From: JAOAFZ01 sp964412815
GTDB lineage: Bacteria; Patescibacteriota; Microgenomatia; UBA1406; GWC2-37-13
Length of the DNA stretch: 12,812 bases
NCBI GenBank assembly: GCA_964412815.1
Contig: CAYPQF010000047.1
Span: 1-12,812, forward strand
Direction of reading: 5' to 3'
Part shown: positions 1 through 5,944 of the stretch, one piece after another
Layout of the letters: every line of letters begins with the position of its first letter
Position numbering within the stretch: position 1 is the stretch's first letter
Made by a program: the position numbers and the translations under genes
Notes under the pieces: model-generated
Told to the model about the DNA's origin: nothing
Database searches by the model: none
The model's input: the letters and a program-made list of their open reading frames with translations, nothing else

Positions 1-55
1 CCCTACAGCCGCGAGCACACACTTAACCCCACTGACCACACCAGGGGAGCACGGC

Positions 56-70
56 GTGTAATCATTACAC
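56..70. promoter_or_regulatory. 15-bp palindrome, possible operator
   Basis: GTGTAAT and ATTACAC flank a single central C, giving a perfect 7+1+7 dyad. It lies 50 bp upstream of the small membrane protein start at 120. The size and symmetry suit a dimeric repressor site, but the first TAA inside it could also be the stop codon of a cut upstream gene. No T-tract follows, so it is not an intrinsic terminator. Confidence 0.25.
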
Positions 71-107
71 CTATTAGTACAACAAAGACGAAATTTTGTT
101 TTAGTGA

Positions 108-119
108 TAAACTATTTAT
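108..119 (+). promoter_or_regulatory. Putative leaderless-type -10 box for the gene at 120
   Basis: TAAACT at 108-113 ends 6 nt before the ATG, which would put the transcript start at or next to the start codon. No Shine-Dalgarno sequence is visible. I see no convincing -35 box. The same geometry recurs at several other genes in the window, which is the main support. Confidence 0.35.
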
Positions 120-377
120 ATGCCAATTACTAACTTGAAAATGTATTTTTTCATCGTATTAGCATTCATTATCGGAGCTTTTGTAGGTGCAAAATACTTT
201 TATGACGACCCTAATAGTAAGTTGGTATATGGAGATACCGGATATCCAAAAAACTGTCGAGCAATAATTACAGAGAATATGAGAGGGTATAAAGATAGAA
301 CATTTTCAGCAGAACAAGCTCTTGATTCTATAGATAGAAATTGTGGTGAGTTTGGTTACTCCTGGTATACAAGATAA
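120..377 (+). CDS. Small membrane-anchored or exported protein, unknown function
   Basis: 85 residues, family not recognised. Residues 8-26 form one hydrophobic segment (a signal anchor or uncleaved signal peptide), and the remaining 60 residues are hydrophilic and would lie outside the membrane. Two cysteines, C46 and C75, are the only ones and could form a disulfide. The C-terminal half (around SAEQALDSIDRNCGEFGY) looks like a small helical module of the kind seen in many short Patescibacteria envelope proteins; that comparison is from memory. ATG at 120 is chosen because a -10-like box precedes it by 6 nt; M8 is an alternative start that would leave the anchor intact. The gene is alone on its strand here and is followed by a hairpin terminator at 449-490. 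Confidence 0.6.
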   Translation: MPITNLKMYFFIVLAFIIGAFVGAKYFYDDPNSKLVYGDTGYPKNCRAIITENMRGYKDRTFSAEQALDSIDRNCGEFGYSWYTR

Positions 378-448
378 AGAATATCAAATTACACACTCCC
401 AAACCCCACACTATAAAAAGCTAAATCCTTGTGCGTTAGTGTACTAAA

Positions 449-490
449 GTAGGTTCGGACATCGTTCGGGAGTCTACCCATTGTTTTTTT
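449..490 (+). terminator. Intrinsic terminator downstream of the gene at 120-377
   Basis: GTAGGTTC at 449-456 pairs with GAGTCTAC at 470-477 (8 bp, two G-U pairs), with a smaller GGAC/GTTC stem inside. A run of seven T at 484-490 follows. The T-tract is on the plus strand only, so it serves the gene ending at 377 rather than the convergent gene ending at 519. The rest of the 378-518 gap shows no gene. Confidence 0.5.
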
Positions 491-518
491 CATCTAATTG
501 TAACGCTCCTCTGTGGTA

Positions 519-1076
519 TTACACCCGCACAACTCCCCGAAACCCGCGTGCGGCATAATAAGACTCAGCCCCATTGTGATAGGTAAAGACCGTATCATAG
601 CGACGATCGCAGAAAAGAGCCCCTCCTCGGTGTCTAATCTCGGCGGGAGTTTGTATCCAGCTCGAGGTTTTAAGGTCAAATTCTCCACAACCCTGAAGCA
701 GTCGATACTGTTCCTCCGAAAGCAGCTCGACACCCATTTCCGCCGCCATCTCCATCGCACTGGAAGCCGGTTTATGCTCTTTGCGCGATTCCCCTGCAGC
801 ACGGTCAAAACACAGACTTCTCCGGCCTTTCGGGCTTTCCGCGGCACAATCTACAAACAAAAATGCGCCTGTTTCATCCTGACTTATTACATCGGGCTCA
901 CCACCGGTGCGTTCCATCTCTGATAATGACCAGAGTGCTTCAGGTGCATTGTTCAGGCGTTTAGATACCGCTTCCCATGATATTTCCGGATGTCTGGAGT
1001 GATGCTGTTGAAAGCGGGCATGCAATGTTGAAAGGAGTGTTTGCTGCTGTTCTGGGGTGAGTTTTCGTGATGTCAT
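519..1076 (-). CDS. DUF4256 family protein
   Basis: 185 residues, the normal length of this family, whose function is unknown. The characteristic core is present: LWSLSEMERTGGEPDV near residues 48-63, then SPKGRRSLCFDR, SRKEHKPAS, and near the C-terminus GGALFCDRRYDTVF and NGAESYYAARGFRG. The conserved charged and aromatic residues suggest a soluble cytoplasmic enzyme or nucleotide/nucleic-acid binding protein, but no catalytic role is established to my knowledge. I start at the ATG at 1074-1076 because the family begins at this 'LTPEQ' helix and a -10-like TACAAT lies 7 nt upstream; a longer in-frame start at 1148 would run through the upstream terminator. Intact, with no sign of transfer. 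Confidence 0.88.
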   Translation of the reverse strand: MTSRKLTPEQQQTLLSTLHARFQQHHSRHPEISWEAVSKRLNNAPEALWSLSEMERTGGEPDVISQDETGAFLFVDCAAESPKGRRSLCFDRAAGESRKEHKPASSAMEMAAEMGVELLSEEQYRLLQGCGEFDLKTSSWIQTPAEIRHRGGALFCDRRYDTVFTYHNGAESYYAARGFRGVVRV

Positions 1077-1089
1077 ATAATCTATTGTA
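1077..1089 (-). promoter_or_regulatory. Putative leaderless-type -10 box for DUF4256 gene
   Basis: TACAAT (minus strand, 1084-1089) ends 7 nt before the ATG. The T-tract of the upstream gene's terminator ends only 8 nt further upstream, so any -35 box would lie inside the terminator hairpin. No Shine-Dalgarno sequence is present. Confidence 0.4.
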
Positions 1090-1097
1090 ACAAACAT

Positions 1098-1139
1098 AAA
1101 AAACCCCGTGCAGGTCTCGACGATCGAGCCCTGCCGGGG
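1098..1139 (-). terminator. Intrinsic terminator of the stress-protein gene
   Basis: On the minus strand a long interrupted stem is visible. CCCCG, CAGG and CTCGA pair with TCGAG, CCTG and CGGGG around a TCG loop, and six T follow (1098-1103). It lies 18 nt after the stop codon at 1158. An alternative pairing of GTGCAGG just upstream with CCTGCAC in the 3' arm would compete with this stem. Confidence 0.8.
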
Positions 1140-1157
1140 CCTGCACACATTCCAACC

Positions 1158-1739
1158 TTACATTGCATGATGTCCATGCAGTGCTTCATCTGTATGCGTA
1201 CTTGAATTCATTCCGATCGATCGTACCTGACTGGCACTATGCTGTTCCAGTATAGTGGTTGCTTCGTTAATCATATCGCCTGTTGCCGCAACTGCGACCA
1301 GAATGCCGCCTTCCCGAACCCGTGCTTCGTAGACCTTAGCATCAGATTCCGGGACACCCAGACTTACCAATGCTCCTAATAAACCACCTGCCAACGCGCC
1401 AGTTAATGCTCCTGTCGTTGTAGAAGCCGCTGCTCCGGTTAATCCGAGTGCTGCGGCCACCGGACCTCCCACCAGCAGACCACCAATTCCGGGAATGGTA
1501 ATTGCACCGATGCCGATAAGCAGCCCGGCGACACCGCCGACTACAGCTCCTGTTGTTGCCCCCGAAGCGGCACCGCCGGCAACCGTTGCTCCCGTATTAT
1601 GATGAATCTCCTGCGCCTGCGCCTGATCCCGCATGATGATGGAGATATCTTTCGTGTTGAATCCTTTGGACTCAAGTTCGTTAATTGCGTTCTCTGCATG
1701 TTCGCGATCCGCGAAGATGCCAAATATAGTTCTATCCAT
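1158..1739 (-). CDS. General stress protein 17M-like (YflT) protein with glycine-zipper core
   Basis: 193 residues. Residues 1-45 (DRTIFGIFADREHAENAINELESKG) match the N-terminal alpha/beta module of the general stress protein 17M / YflT family. Residues 50-125 are a Gly/Ala-rich region with repeated GxxxG spacing, predicted to insert into or pack against the membrane. Residues 126-165 return to a folded part (ESDAKVYEARVREGGILVAV), where the second half of such proteins re-forms a small beta structure. The His-rich C-terminus (HTDEALHGHH) might bind metal. Molecular function is not known; relatives are stress-induced. ATG at 1739 is chosen over an in-frame start at 1784 because the family begins with this FGIFADREHAE segment and because a plausible promoter lies at 1767-1794. 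Confidence 0.8.
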   Translation of the reverse strand: MDRTIFGIFADREHAENAINELESKGFNTKDISIIMRDQAQAQEIHHNTGATVAGGAASGATTGAVVGGVAGLLIGIGAITIPGIGGLLVGGPVAAALGLTGAAASTTTGALTGALAGGLLGALVSLGVPESDAKVYEARVREGGILVAVAATGDMINEATTILEQHSASQVRSIGMNSSTHTDEALHGHHAM

Positions 1740-1766
1740 AGTGTAATAAATAATGAGTAATGAGAC

Positions 1767-1794
1767 CTTATAGTTTCTTTGCAAAGAGATGTAA
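1767..1794 (-). promoter_or_regulatory. Putative promoter of the stress-protein gene with a palindrome in its spacer
   Basis: TTACAT (1789-1794) and TATAAG (1767-1772) on the minus strand are spaced by 16 bp, giving a leader of about 20 nt to the ATG at 1739. A perfect 12-bp palindrome, TCTTTGCAAAGA (1776-1787), fills the spacer, where a repressor would block polymerase. An alternative -10-like TATTTA lies 7 nt before the ATG. Confidence 0.4.
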
Positions 1795-1863
1795 GGTTCT
1801 ATTCTTATACTACCCTGAGCGCATGGAAGTGATGTAATGCTTCGGTAAGAGGGGCGTAAAATA

Positions 1864-3180
1864 TCAGGGCGCAGATGTACAGTAATTTTCTACCTCTGCT
1901 CCTGAGAGGATCGATTCCATCCACTCAAAAGTATCAATGTAACTCACCTGCCGGGTCTGGTAGTGGTGAACACCCGGATACAGCTGATAGGTAATGGTGT
2001 TATTATTTCCGCACGACTCTTCGAGAAAGAGATTGGCACTTTTTTCGGAGGTGATGGGGTCTGCTCCCCCTTGTAAATAGAGAATAGGGATCTCCCCTGC
2101 ACGATATCCGGCTCCATTTTCTTCAAAAATCTCTCCCATATCCTGATACGCTCCGTCAAAACCAGTATTTAAGGCCTGAATAAACTCCGGTCTATAGATA
2201 TCCTCCATTTTTCTACTGAATAAGGTTGATACTTCGCTAATGCAGTACTCTGTTGTTTTATCCTGTAAATCTGCCAGAAAACGGTCGTTGAGGATACGTT
2301 CTGGAGTAACAACATCCGGATATAGATCGTTATATGCAACTACCAAATACGGTGCAAGGTTAGGATTTTCGAGTAATAGCGTGCGAATATTCGGGGCAGG
2401 GGCGTATCCGATCACTCCTTTTATAGGTACTTCCGGAGCATATTCCTGTGCATAATCACGGGCAGCAAACGCGGCGTGCCCTCCCTGCGAGTACCCTGCA
2501 AAAAAGACAGCCTTCTGTGGTTCCGGATCAATATCAGGGTTTTTGTTGTAAAAATCATAGGTTGCCCGGGCCGCATCCAACATTACATGTGCTTCCAGTC
2601 TGGCATGAAAGTAATGATGTACACGGGCCAGATCATTAAAGCCCTCGTAATCCGGGAAAAACACAATGTACCCCTGTGTGGCATACGAGAGCATATGAGC
2701 ATTATAATCTCCCCAGTTATTCACGCTGACAATTTCTTTTGAGGGTGCACAATGATCATCGATTCCTGTGGTACCGGCACCAAAGACATAGACCGGCAGC
2801 GGGTCTTGTGAGTTTGTTTTTGGTACATACATCTGCCCCCGAACCGACAACACCTGTCCATTCTCATCAGTGGTATTAAATGCCACCCGATAGAGATCGA
2901 CCGGATAACGAGGGTTACGGATATCATAGGCACCATACAAGCCGTTTACAAACGAGGAGATATCATCGGTAGAATACGTTCTATCAAACTGTGATGTGAT
3001 AATACTCCCCGCCTGATCGATCGTTTTTTCATCAGTAACCGGCTGATCCGGAATAGTAGAGACATTGGGAGACGGAAGCACAGGGCGCAAGGTATTCTGC
3101 ACTTCCGGAATGGTTCGATAGGCAAAATAAACAGCAAGGGCAAGTAACACTCCAATGACTACGACAATTATCTGTTTCAT
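1864..3180 (-). CDS. Membrane-anchored secreted alpha/beta hydrolase (secretory lipase-like)
   Basis: 438 residues. Residues 3-20 are a single N-terminal hydrophobic segment (anchor or signal peptide), so the enzyme should face outside. The fold is alpha/beta hydrolase: an oxyanion-side strand (LPVYVFGAGTTG, 128-139), nucleophile elbow GYSQGG with Ser231, acid Asp374 in GGADPI, and base His405 or His406 in YPGVHHY, in the right order and spacing. It resembles the secretory lipase (LIP) and related esterase families; the substrate (lipid ester, cell-wall ester or peptide) cannot be told. Four cysteines (144, 313, 390, 434) may form two disulfides. ATG at 3180 is chosen because TATACT lies 6 nt upstream; a start at 3204 would add eight residues ahead of the anchor. 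Neighbours are independent genes. Confidence 0.82.
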   Translation of the reverse strand: MKQIIVVVIGVLLALAVYFAYRTIPEVQNTLRPVLPSPNVSTIPDQPVTDEKTIDQAGSIITSQFDRTYSTDDISSFVNGLYGAYDIRNPRYPVDLYRVAFNTTDENGQVLSVRGQMYVPKTNSQDPLPVYVFGAGTTGIDDHCAPSKEIVSVNNWGDYNAHMLSYATQGYIVFFPDYEGFNDLARVHHYFHARLEAHVMLDAARATYDFYNKNPDIDPEPQKAVFFAGYSQGGHAAFAARDYAQEYAPEVPIKGVIGYAPAPNIRTLLLENPNLAPYLVVAYNDLYPDVVTPERILNDRFLADLQDKTTEYCISEVSTLFSRKMEDIYRPEFIQALNTGFDGAYQDMGEIFEENGAGYRAGEIPILYLQGGADPITSEKSANLFLEESCGNNNTITYQLYPGVHHYQTRQVSYIDTFEWMESILSGAEVENYCTSAP

Positions 3181-3192
3181 AGAGACAGTATA
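3181..3192 (-). promoter_or_regulatory. -10 box (TATACT) immediately before the hydrolase start
   Basis: TATACT at 3187-3192 on the minus strand ends exactly 6 nt before the ATG, predicting a leaderless transcript. A weak TTAAAT lies 19 bp further upstream. No Shine-Dalgarno sequence is visible. Confidence 0.5.
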
Positions 3193-3245
3193 AGAAGAAC
3201 GCAAAAAACAGATTTAAGGAAGGTATGATAAATGAGTAAGAAGTA

Positions 3246-3893
3246 TCAGTTGGGTTTGCGTGGTTCATGCGGCGGGGTATCCTTCAGCAAGGAGCTAAAG
3301 ATAGACGCCGAGATAGCAGATCCGACCATGGCTCCCGAAACATAGAACACCATGTTCCCGAAGTTATAGAGCAGATTGGGGATATCTACCAGAATCATGC
3401 CGATGGCAACCGCCGGATTAATGACTCCGCCGGAAATGGGGCCGATGGTAAACGCATTTGCCATGACCGTTAACCCAATTGCCAGCGCATAATACTCATT
3501 CCCGACTGTCTCTTTTGTGGTTGTAGCGTGCAACACCACCGAACACAACGCAAAGGTAAAGATCGCTTCAACCAGAATCAGGGTGATAAAGGTAATATCT
3601 GTAGAAGGACGTGGAACAATTGCGTTCCCCGTGACCAGATACGCAATAAAAGCTGCAGAAATTGCACCCAGAACCTGTACTCCCATATACCGGATGGCAT
3701 CTTCACGAGGGATTTTCCCAATCAGCATCACTGCAAACGTGACTGCCGGGTTATAATGCGCGCCGGAGATGTAGCCTCCCATATAGATCATCGCAATAAG
3801 TATGGCGCCAATCGCGATCGGTTCTCCGGAAAGAGCAATTACCAGTACCAGAAAGAAGGTTCCAATAAATTCAGTGGCAAGCTTTTTTATCAT
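3246..3893 (-). CDS. MIP family channel (aquaporin-like)
   Basis: 215 residues, at the short end for the family, predicted six membrane helices and two re-entrant loops. The signature TEFIGTFFLVL opens the protein. The first NPA is in SGAHYNPAVT (48-50) and the second in SGGVINPAVAIG (159-161). The residue after the second NPA, Arg in most water and glycerol channels and part of the selectivity filter, is Val162 here, and the helix-5 filter position by alignment to E. coli AqpZ is a small residue (about Ala147). The pore is therefore probably wider and more hydrophobic than AqpZ, so the solute is uncertain. ATG at 3893 is chosen because helix 1 starts there and a good promoter lies just upstream; an in-frame start at 3932 would overlap the promoter. 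Confidence 0.9.
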   Translation of the reverse strand: MIKKLATEFIGTFFLVLVIALSGEPIAIGAILIAMIYMGGYISGAHYNPAVTFAVMLIGKIPREDAIRYMGVQVLGAISAAFIAYLVTGNAIVPRPSTDITFITLILVEAIFTFALCSVVLHATTTKETVGNEYYALAIGLTVMANAFTIGPISGGVINPAVAIGMILVDIPNLLYNFGNMVFYVSGAMVGSAISASIFSSLLKDTPPHEPRKPN

Positions 3894-3903
3894 GATATAA
3901 GAG

Positions 3904-3932
3904 AGTATACTTGCGATACGTAAAAAAATCAA
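3904..3932 (-). promoter_or_regulatory. Promoter of the aquaporin gene
   Basis: TTGATT (3927-3932), a 17-bp spacer, and TATACT (3904-3909) on the minus strand form the best canonical sigma-70-type promoter in the window. The expected transcript start falls about 4 nt before the ATG at 3893, so the mRNA is nearly leaderless. The spacer contains the T-tract that follows the cyclase gene. Confidence 0.65.
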
Positions 3933-3949
3933 ACATCCTTATTTGTTTG
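3922..3949 (-). terminator. Weak intrinsic terminator at the end of the cyclase gene
   Basis: On the minus strand CAAAC (3945-3949) can pair with GTTTG (3930-3934), followed by seven T (3922-3928). The stem is only 5 bp and the loop 10 nt, and it overlaps the cyclase stop codon and the aquaporin promoter. It may work poorly, leaving some read-through into the channel gene. Confidence 0.25.
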
Positions 3950-5918
3950 TAAGGCGATAAATCCCGTCCCACTGCGTGGGTGGATGGTCAATAAACTTCT
4001 GGCAGCGATTGAGATAAATCTTGGTCGGGCCATCGTCAGGGTACATTCCGGCCAGATGCTCAAACTGCGTATGGGCCTTCTTAAACTCACCTTTTTCGTA
4101 CAACTTACGGGCGGCTTCAAACTGCTCAATTAAATCTGCTTCCTGTCCGGAAGGATCGCCAATACCCAACAGCTCATAAATATTTACTCCCTTCTTTTTC
4201 CCTTTTACCACAACGGTATCGATTCGCCGTACCACCACTCTCCCCTTTACTGCCTGATAGGTGCTTTCGGAGATCATTACCCCGGTATCATACTGCCTGT
4301 TGATACTTTCCAATCGAGATCCCAGATTGACATTATCTCCTAGAACAGTATAGTTAAACCGCATATCTGATCCCATGTTTCCCACCACCATCTCTCCGGT
4401 ATTTACTCCAATACGGGCGTTGAAATGATCAACCCCCATCTTCTTCATTTCATCCTGCATCATGCGGACTTCGTGCCGCATGCCAATTGCTGCCCGACAG
4501 GCGTTCATGGCATGGTCTTCATCAGTAAGAGGTGCATTCCAGAAGGCAACAACGGCATCTCCGACAAATTTATCGATTACCCCGTTATATTCGAATATCT
4601 GTTTTGAGACACGGTTCAGATAGTAGTTCAACATCTGAGACACTTCTTCCGGACTCATGTCTTCGGAAAGCGACGTAAAGCCCTCGATATCTGAAAAGAG
4701 CACGGTCATCTCGCGCTGCTGTCCTCCCAGCGAGAGTTGTTCTGGACTTTTGATAATCTCTTCCAGTACTGACGGAGGGACATAATAGGCAAACGCCTTA
4801 CGCAGGAACCGTCGCTGGTTAAATTCGTTAAAGTACTTATAGATCGTAATCGCTACATACACGCTCAGTAACGATAGTATCGGGAAGAGCACATTGCGGA
4901 TGATCCCCACGTCAAAGGATACAAACGTATAGATGATGTATCCGATAATTACCAGAATGACAATGATAGCGCCGAACAGAATGCCAACCAGTGACAAAAT
5001 AATGGTAGTCCCGATTGAGAGCAACGAGATAGTGACAACCGTAACCCAGGACTCTTCTGTTTGCAGAAAGGTACGGTTGAGTAATGTGTTGATGGCATTT
5101 GCATGAATCTCTACCCCATTCATCGGTAATCCAAATGAGACCGGAGTAATCTGGGTATCACGAAGATTTGGCGCTGTCGCACCTACAAGGACAATTTTCC
5201 CTTCAAAGGTTTCTGGAGGAATTGTTCCATCAATTACCTCTGAGAATGAGTACGTGGTAAAAGTGCCAGGCTGTCCCACATAATTTATTTTCATCATGCC
5301 CTGATCTGTCACAACATCACTCCTCTCAATCGGCTCGTCACCCGTTGTTTCTTGGTACAAACGCGTAATACGGTAGGCAAAATGCTCCTGTTGTTGTCCC
5401 GTTGAAGACTGAACGAGAATCGGAACATTTCGCGTCACACTATCTTCGTCTGCGATGGTATTCACCAGTCCGCCAAGCGCCTGCTCCCTGAGCTCCGGAA
5501 TTGATTCCAGTGGATTACTGGTGGTAATGAGCTCTCCGGTTATATCAATCGTGCGTGCTTCTATGGGAAGAACGGTGGTTGATGCATTTGAGATTGCTGT
5601 TGCCAGCGCAGCGTCATCTGATGCATTACTTGGTTCAGGAAAATTAACATCGTAGCCTATGACGGCAGGACGTGTCCCTAATGTATTCAACAGCCGCGCA
5701 TGTACATCCCGGTTCCACGGCCACCTGCCAATTGTTTCTATCGATTTATCATCTATGCCGATAATTACCACTTCCGGACTCGGTTCACCTGGGAGAAAGA
5801 GGGTATCTGAAAGACGAAGCTGCCATAGCATAAAACTCCGTTGCAAAAACAGCAGACTAAAGAATACGGCAATGCTTATTCCGATGATACTACTATACAG
5901 CAGTTTTTTTTTATTCAT
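3939..5918 (-). CDS. CHASE2-domain class III adenylate cyclase
   Basis: 659 residues, a transmembrane receptor cyclase that would make cAMP from ATP in the cytoplasm. Order: membrane helix at about 8-25; extracytoplasmic CHASE2 sensor domain at about 40-285, with VVIIGIDDKSIETIGRWPWNR near its start and GKIVLVGATA and GVEIHANAINTLL near its end; three membrane helices at about 290-360; linker; class III cyclase domain at 400-580. Metal-binding Asp410 (FSDIEGF) and Asp454 (GDAVVAF), substrate-selecting Lys450 and Asp528, and transition-state Asn531 and Arg535 are all present, so it should be active and ATP-specific. Residues 595-640 look like a TPR-type helical pair. It starts 22 nt after the PKD protein gene stops, with no terminator between them, which suggests co-transcription. 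There is a run of nine A just after the start codon and no Shine-Dalgarno. Confidence 0.95.
   Translation of the reverse strand: MNKKKLLYSSIIGISIAVFFSLLFLQRSFMLWQLRLSDTLFLPGEPSPEVVIIGIDDKSIETIGRWPWNRDVHARLLNTLGTRPAVIGYDVNFPEPSNASDDAALATAISNASTTVLPIEARTIDITGELITTSNPLESIPELREQALGGLVNTIADEDSVTRNVPILVQSSTGQQQEHFAYRITRLYQETTGDEPIERSDVVTDQGMMKINYVGQPGTFTTYSFSEVIDGTIPPETFEGKIVLVGATAPNLRDTQITPVSFGLPMNGVEIHANAINTLLNRTFLQTEESWVTVVTISLLSIGTTIILSLVGILFGAIIVILVIIGYIIYTFVSFDVGIIRNVLFPILSLLSVYVAITIYKYFNEFNQRRFLRKAFAYYVPPSVLEEIIKSPEQLSLGGQQREMTVLFSDIEGFTSLSEDMSPEEVSQMLNYYLNRVSKQIFEYNGVIDKFVGDAVVAFWNAPLTDEDHAMNACRAAIGMRHEVRMMQDEMKKMGVDHFNARIGVNTGEMVVGNMGSDMRFNYTVLGDNVNLGSRLESINRQYDTGVMISESTYQAVKGRVVVRRIDTVVVKGKKKGVNIYELLGIGDPSGQEADLIEQFEAARKLYEKGEFKKAHTQFEHLAGMYPDDGPTKIYLNRCQKFIDHPPTQWDGIYRLTNK
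5904..5912 (-). repeat. A9 homopolymer directly after the cyclase start codon
   Basis: Codons 3-5 (Lys-Lys-Lys) are one uninterrupted run of nine A on the coding strand. Such a tract is a slippage hotspot for replication or transcription. The FecR gene at the head of the same locus has an equal tract at 11251-11259. Confidence 0.8.
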
Positions 5919-5927
5919 ACAATAGAG

Positions 5928-5944
5928 CTAAGTGAAGCACTTAG
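5928..5944. repeat. 7-bp perfect inverted repeat between PKD protein and cyclase genes
   Basis: CTAAGTG and CACTTAG flank three bases and overlap the stop codon of the upstream gene. No T-tract follows, so it is not a standard terminator; an RNA hairpin tuning expression of the cyclase or an mRNA processing site is possible. Confidence 0.3.

Larger units (their letters stand above)
1..119. other. Left-edge non-coding stretch, possibly with the tail of a cut gene
   Basis: The first 58 bases are C/G-rich, and the rest is AT-rich like an intergenic spacer. One plus-strand frame is open from base 2 to a TAA at 59-61 and would encode about 19 residues rich in Pro and Thr. It could be the C-terminus of a gene cut by the window edge, but it is too short to identify. 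No RNA gene is recognisable. A 15-bp palindrome sits at 56-70. Confidence 0.2.

Noticed and set aside
449..477. A GGTTCGGA segment that looks like a tRNA T-arm.
   Set aside because: No acceptor, anticodon or D arm can be folded around it; it is better explained as the terminator stem with a T7 tail.
1077..1148. Longer N-terminus for the DUF4256 protein starting at 1148.
   Set aside because: The added residues would be encoded by the upstream terminator hairpin and do not match the family's start.
3894..3932. Longer N-terminus for the aquaporin starting at 3932.
   Set aside because: It would cover the TTGATT/TATACT promoter, and the family begins at the TEFIGTFF helix.
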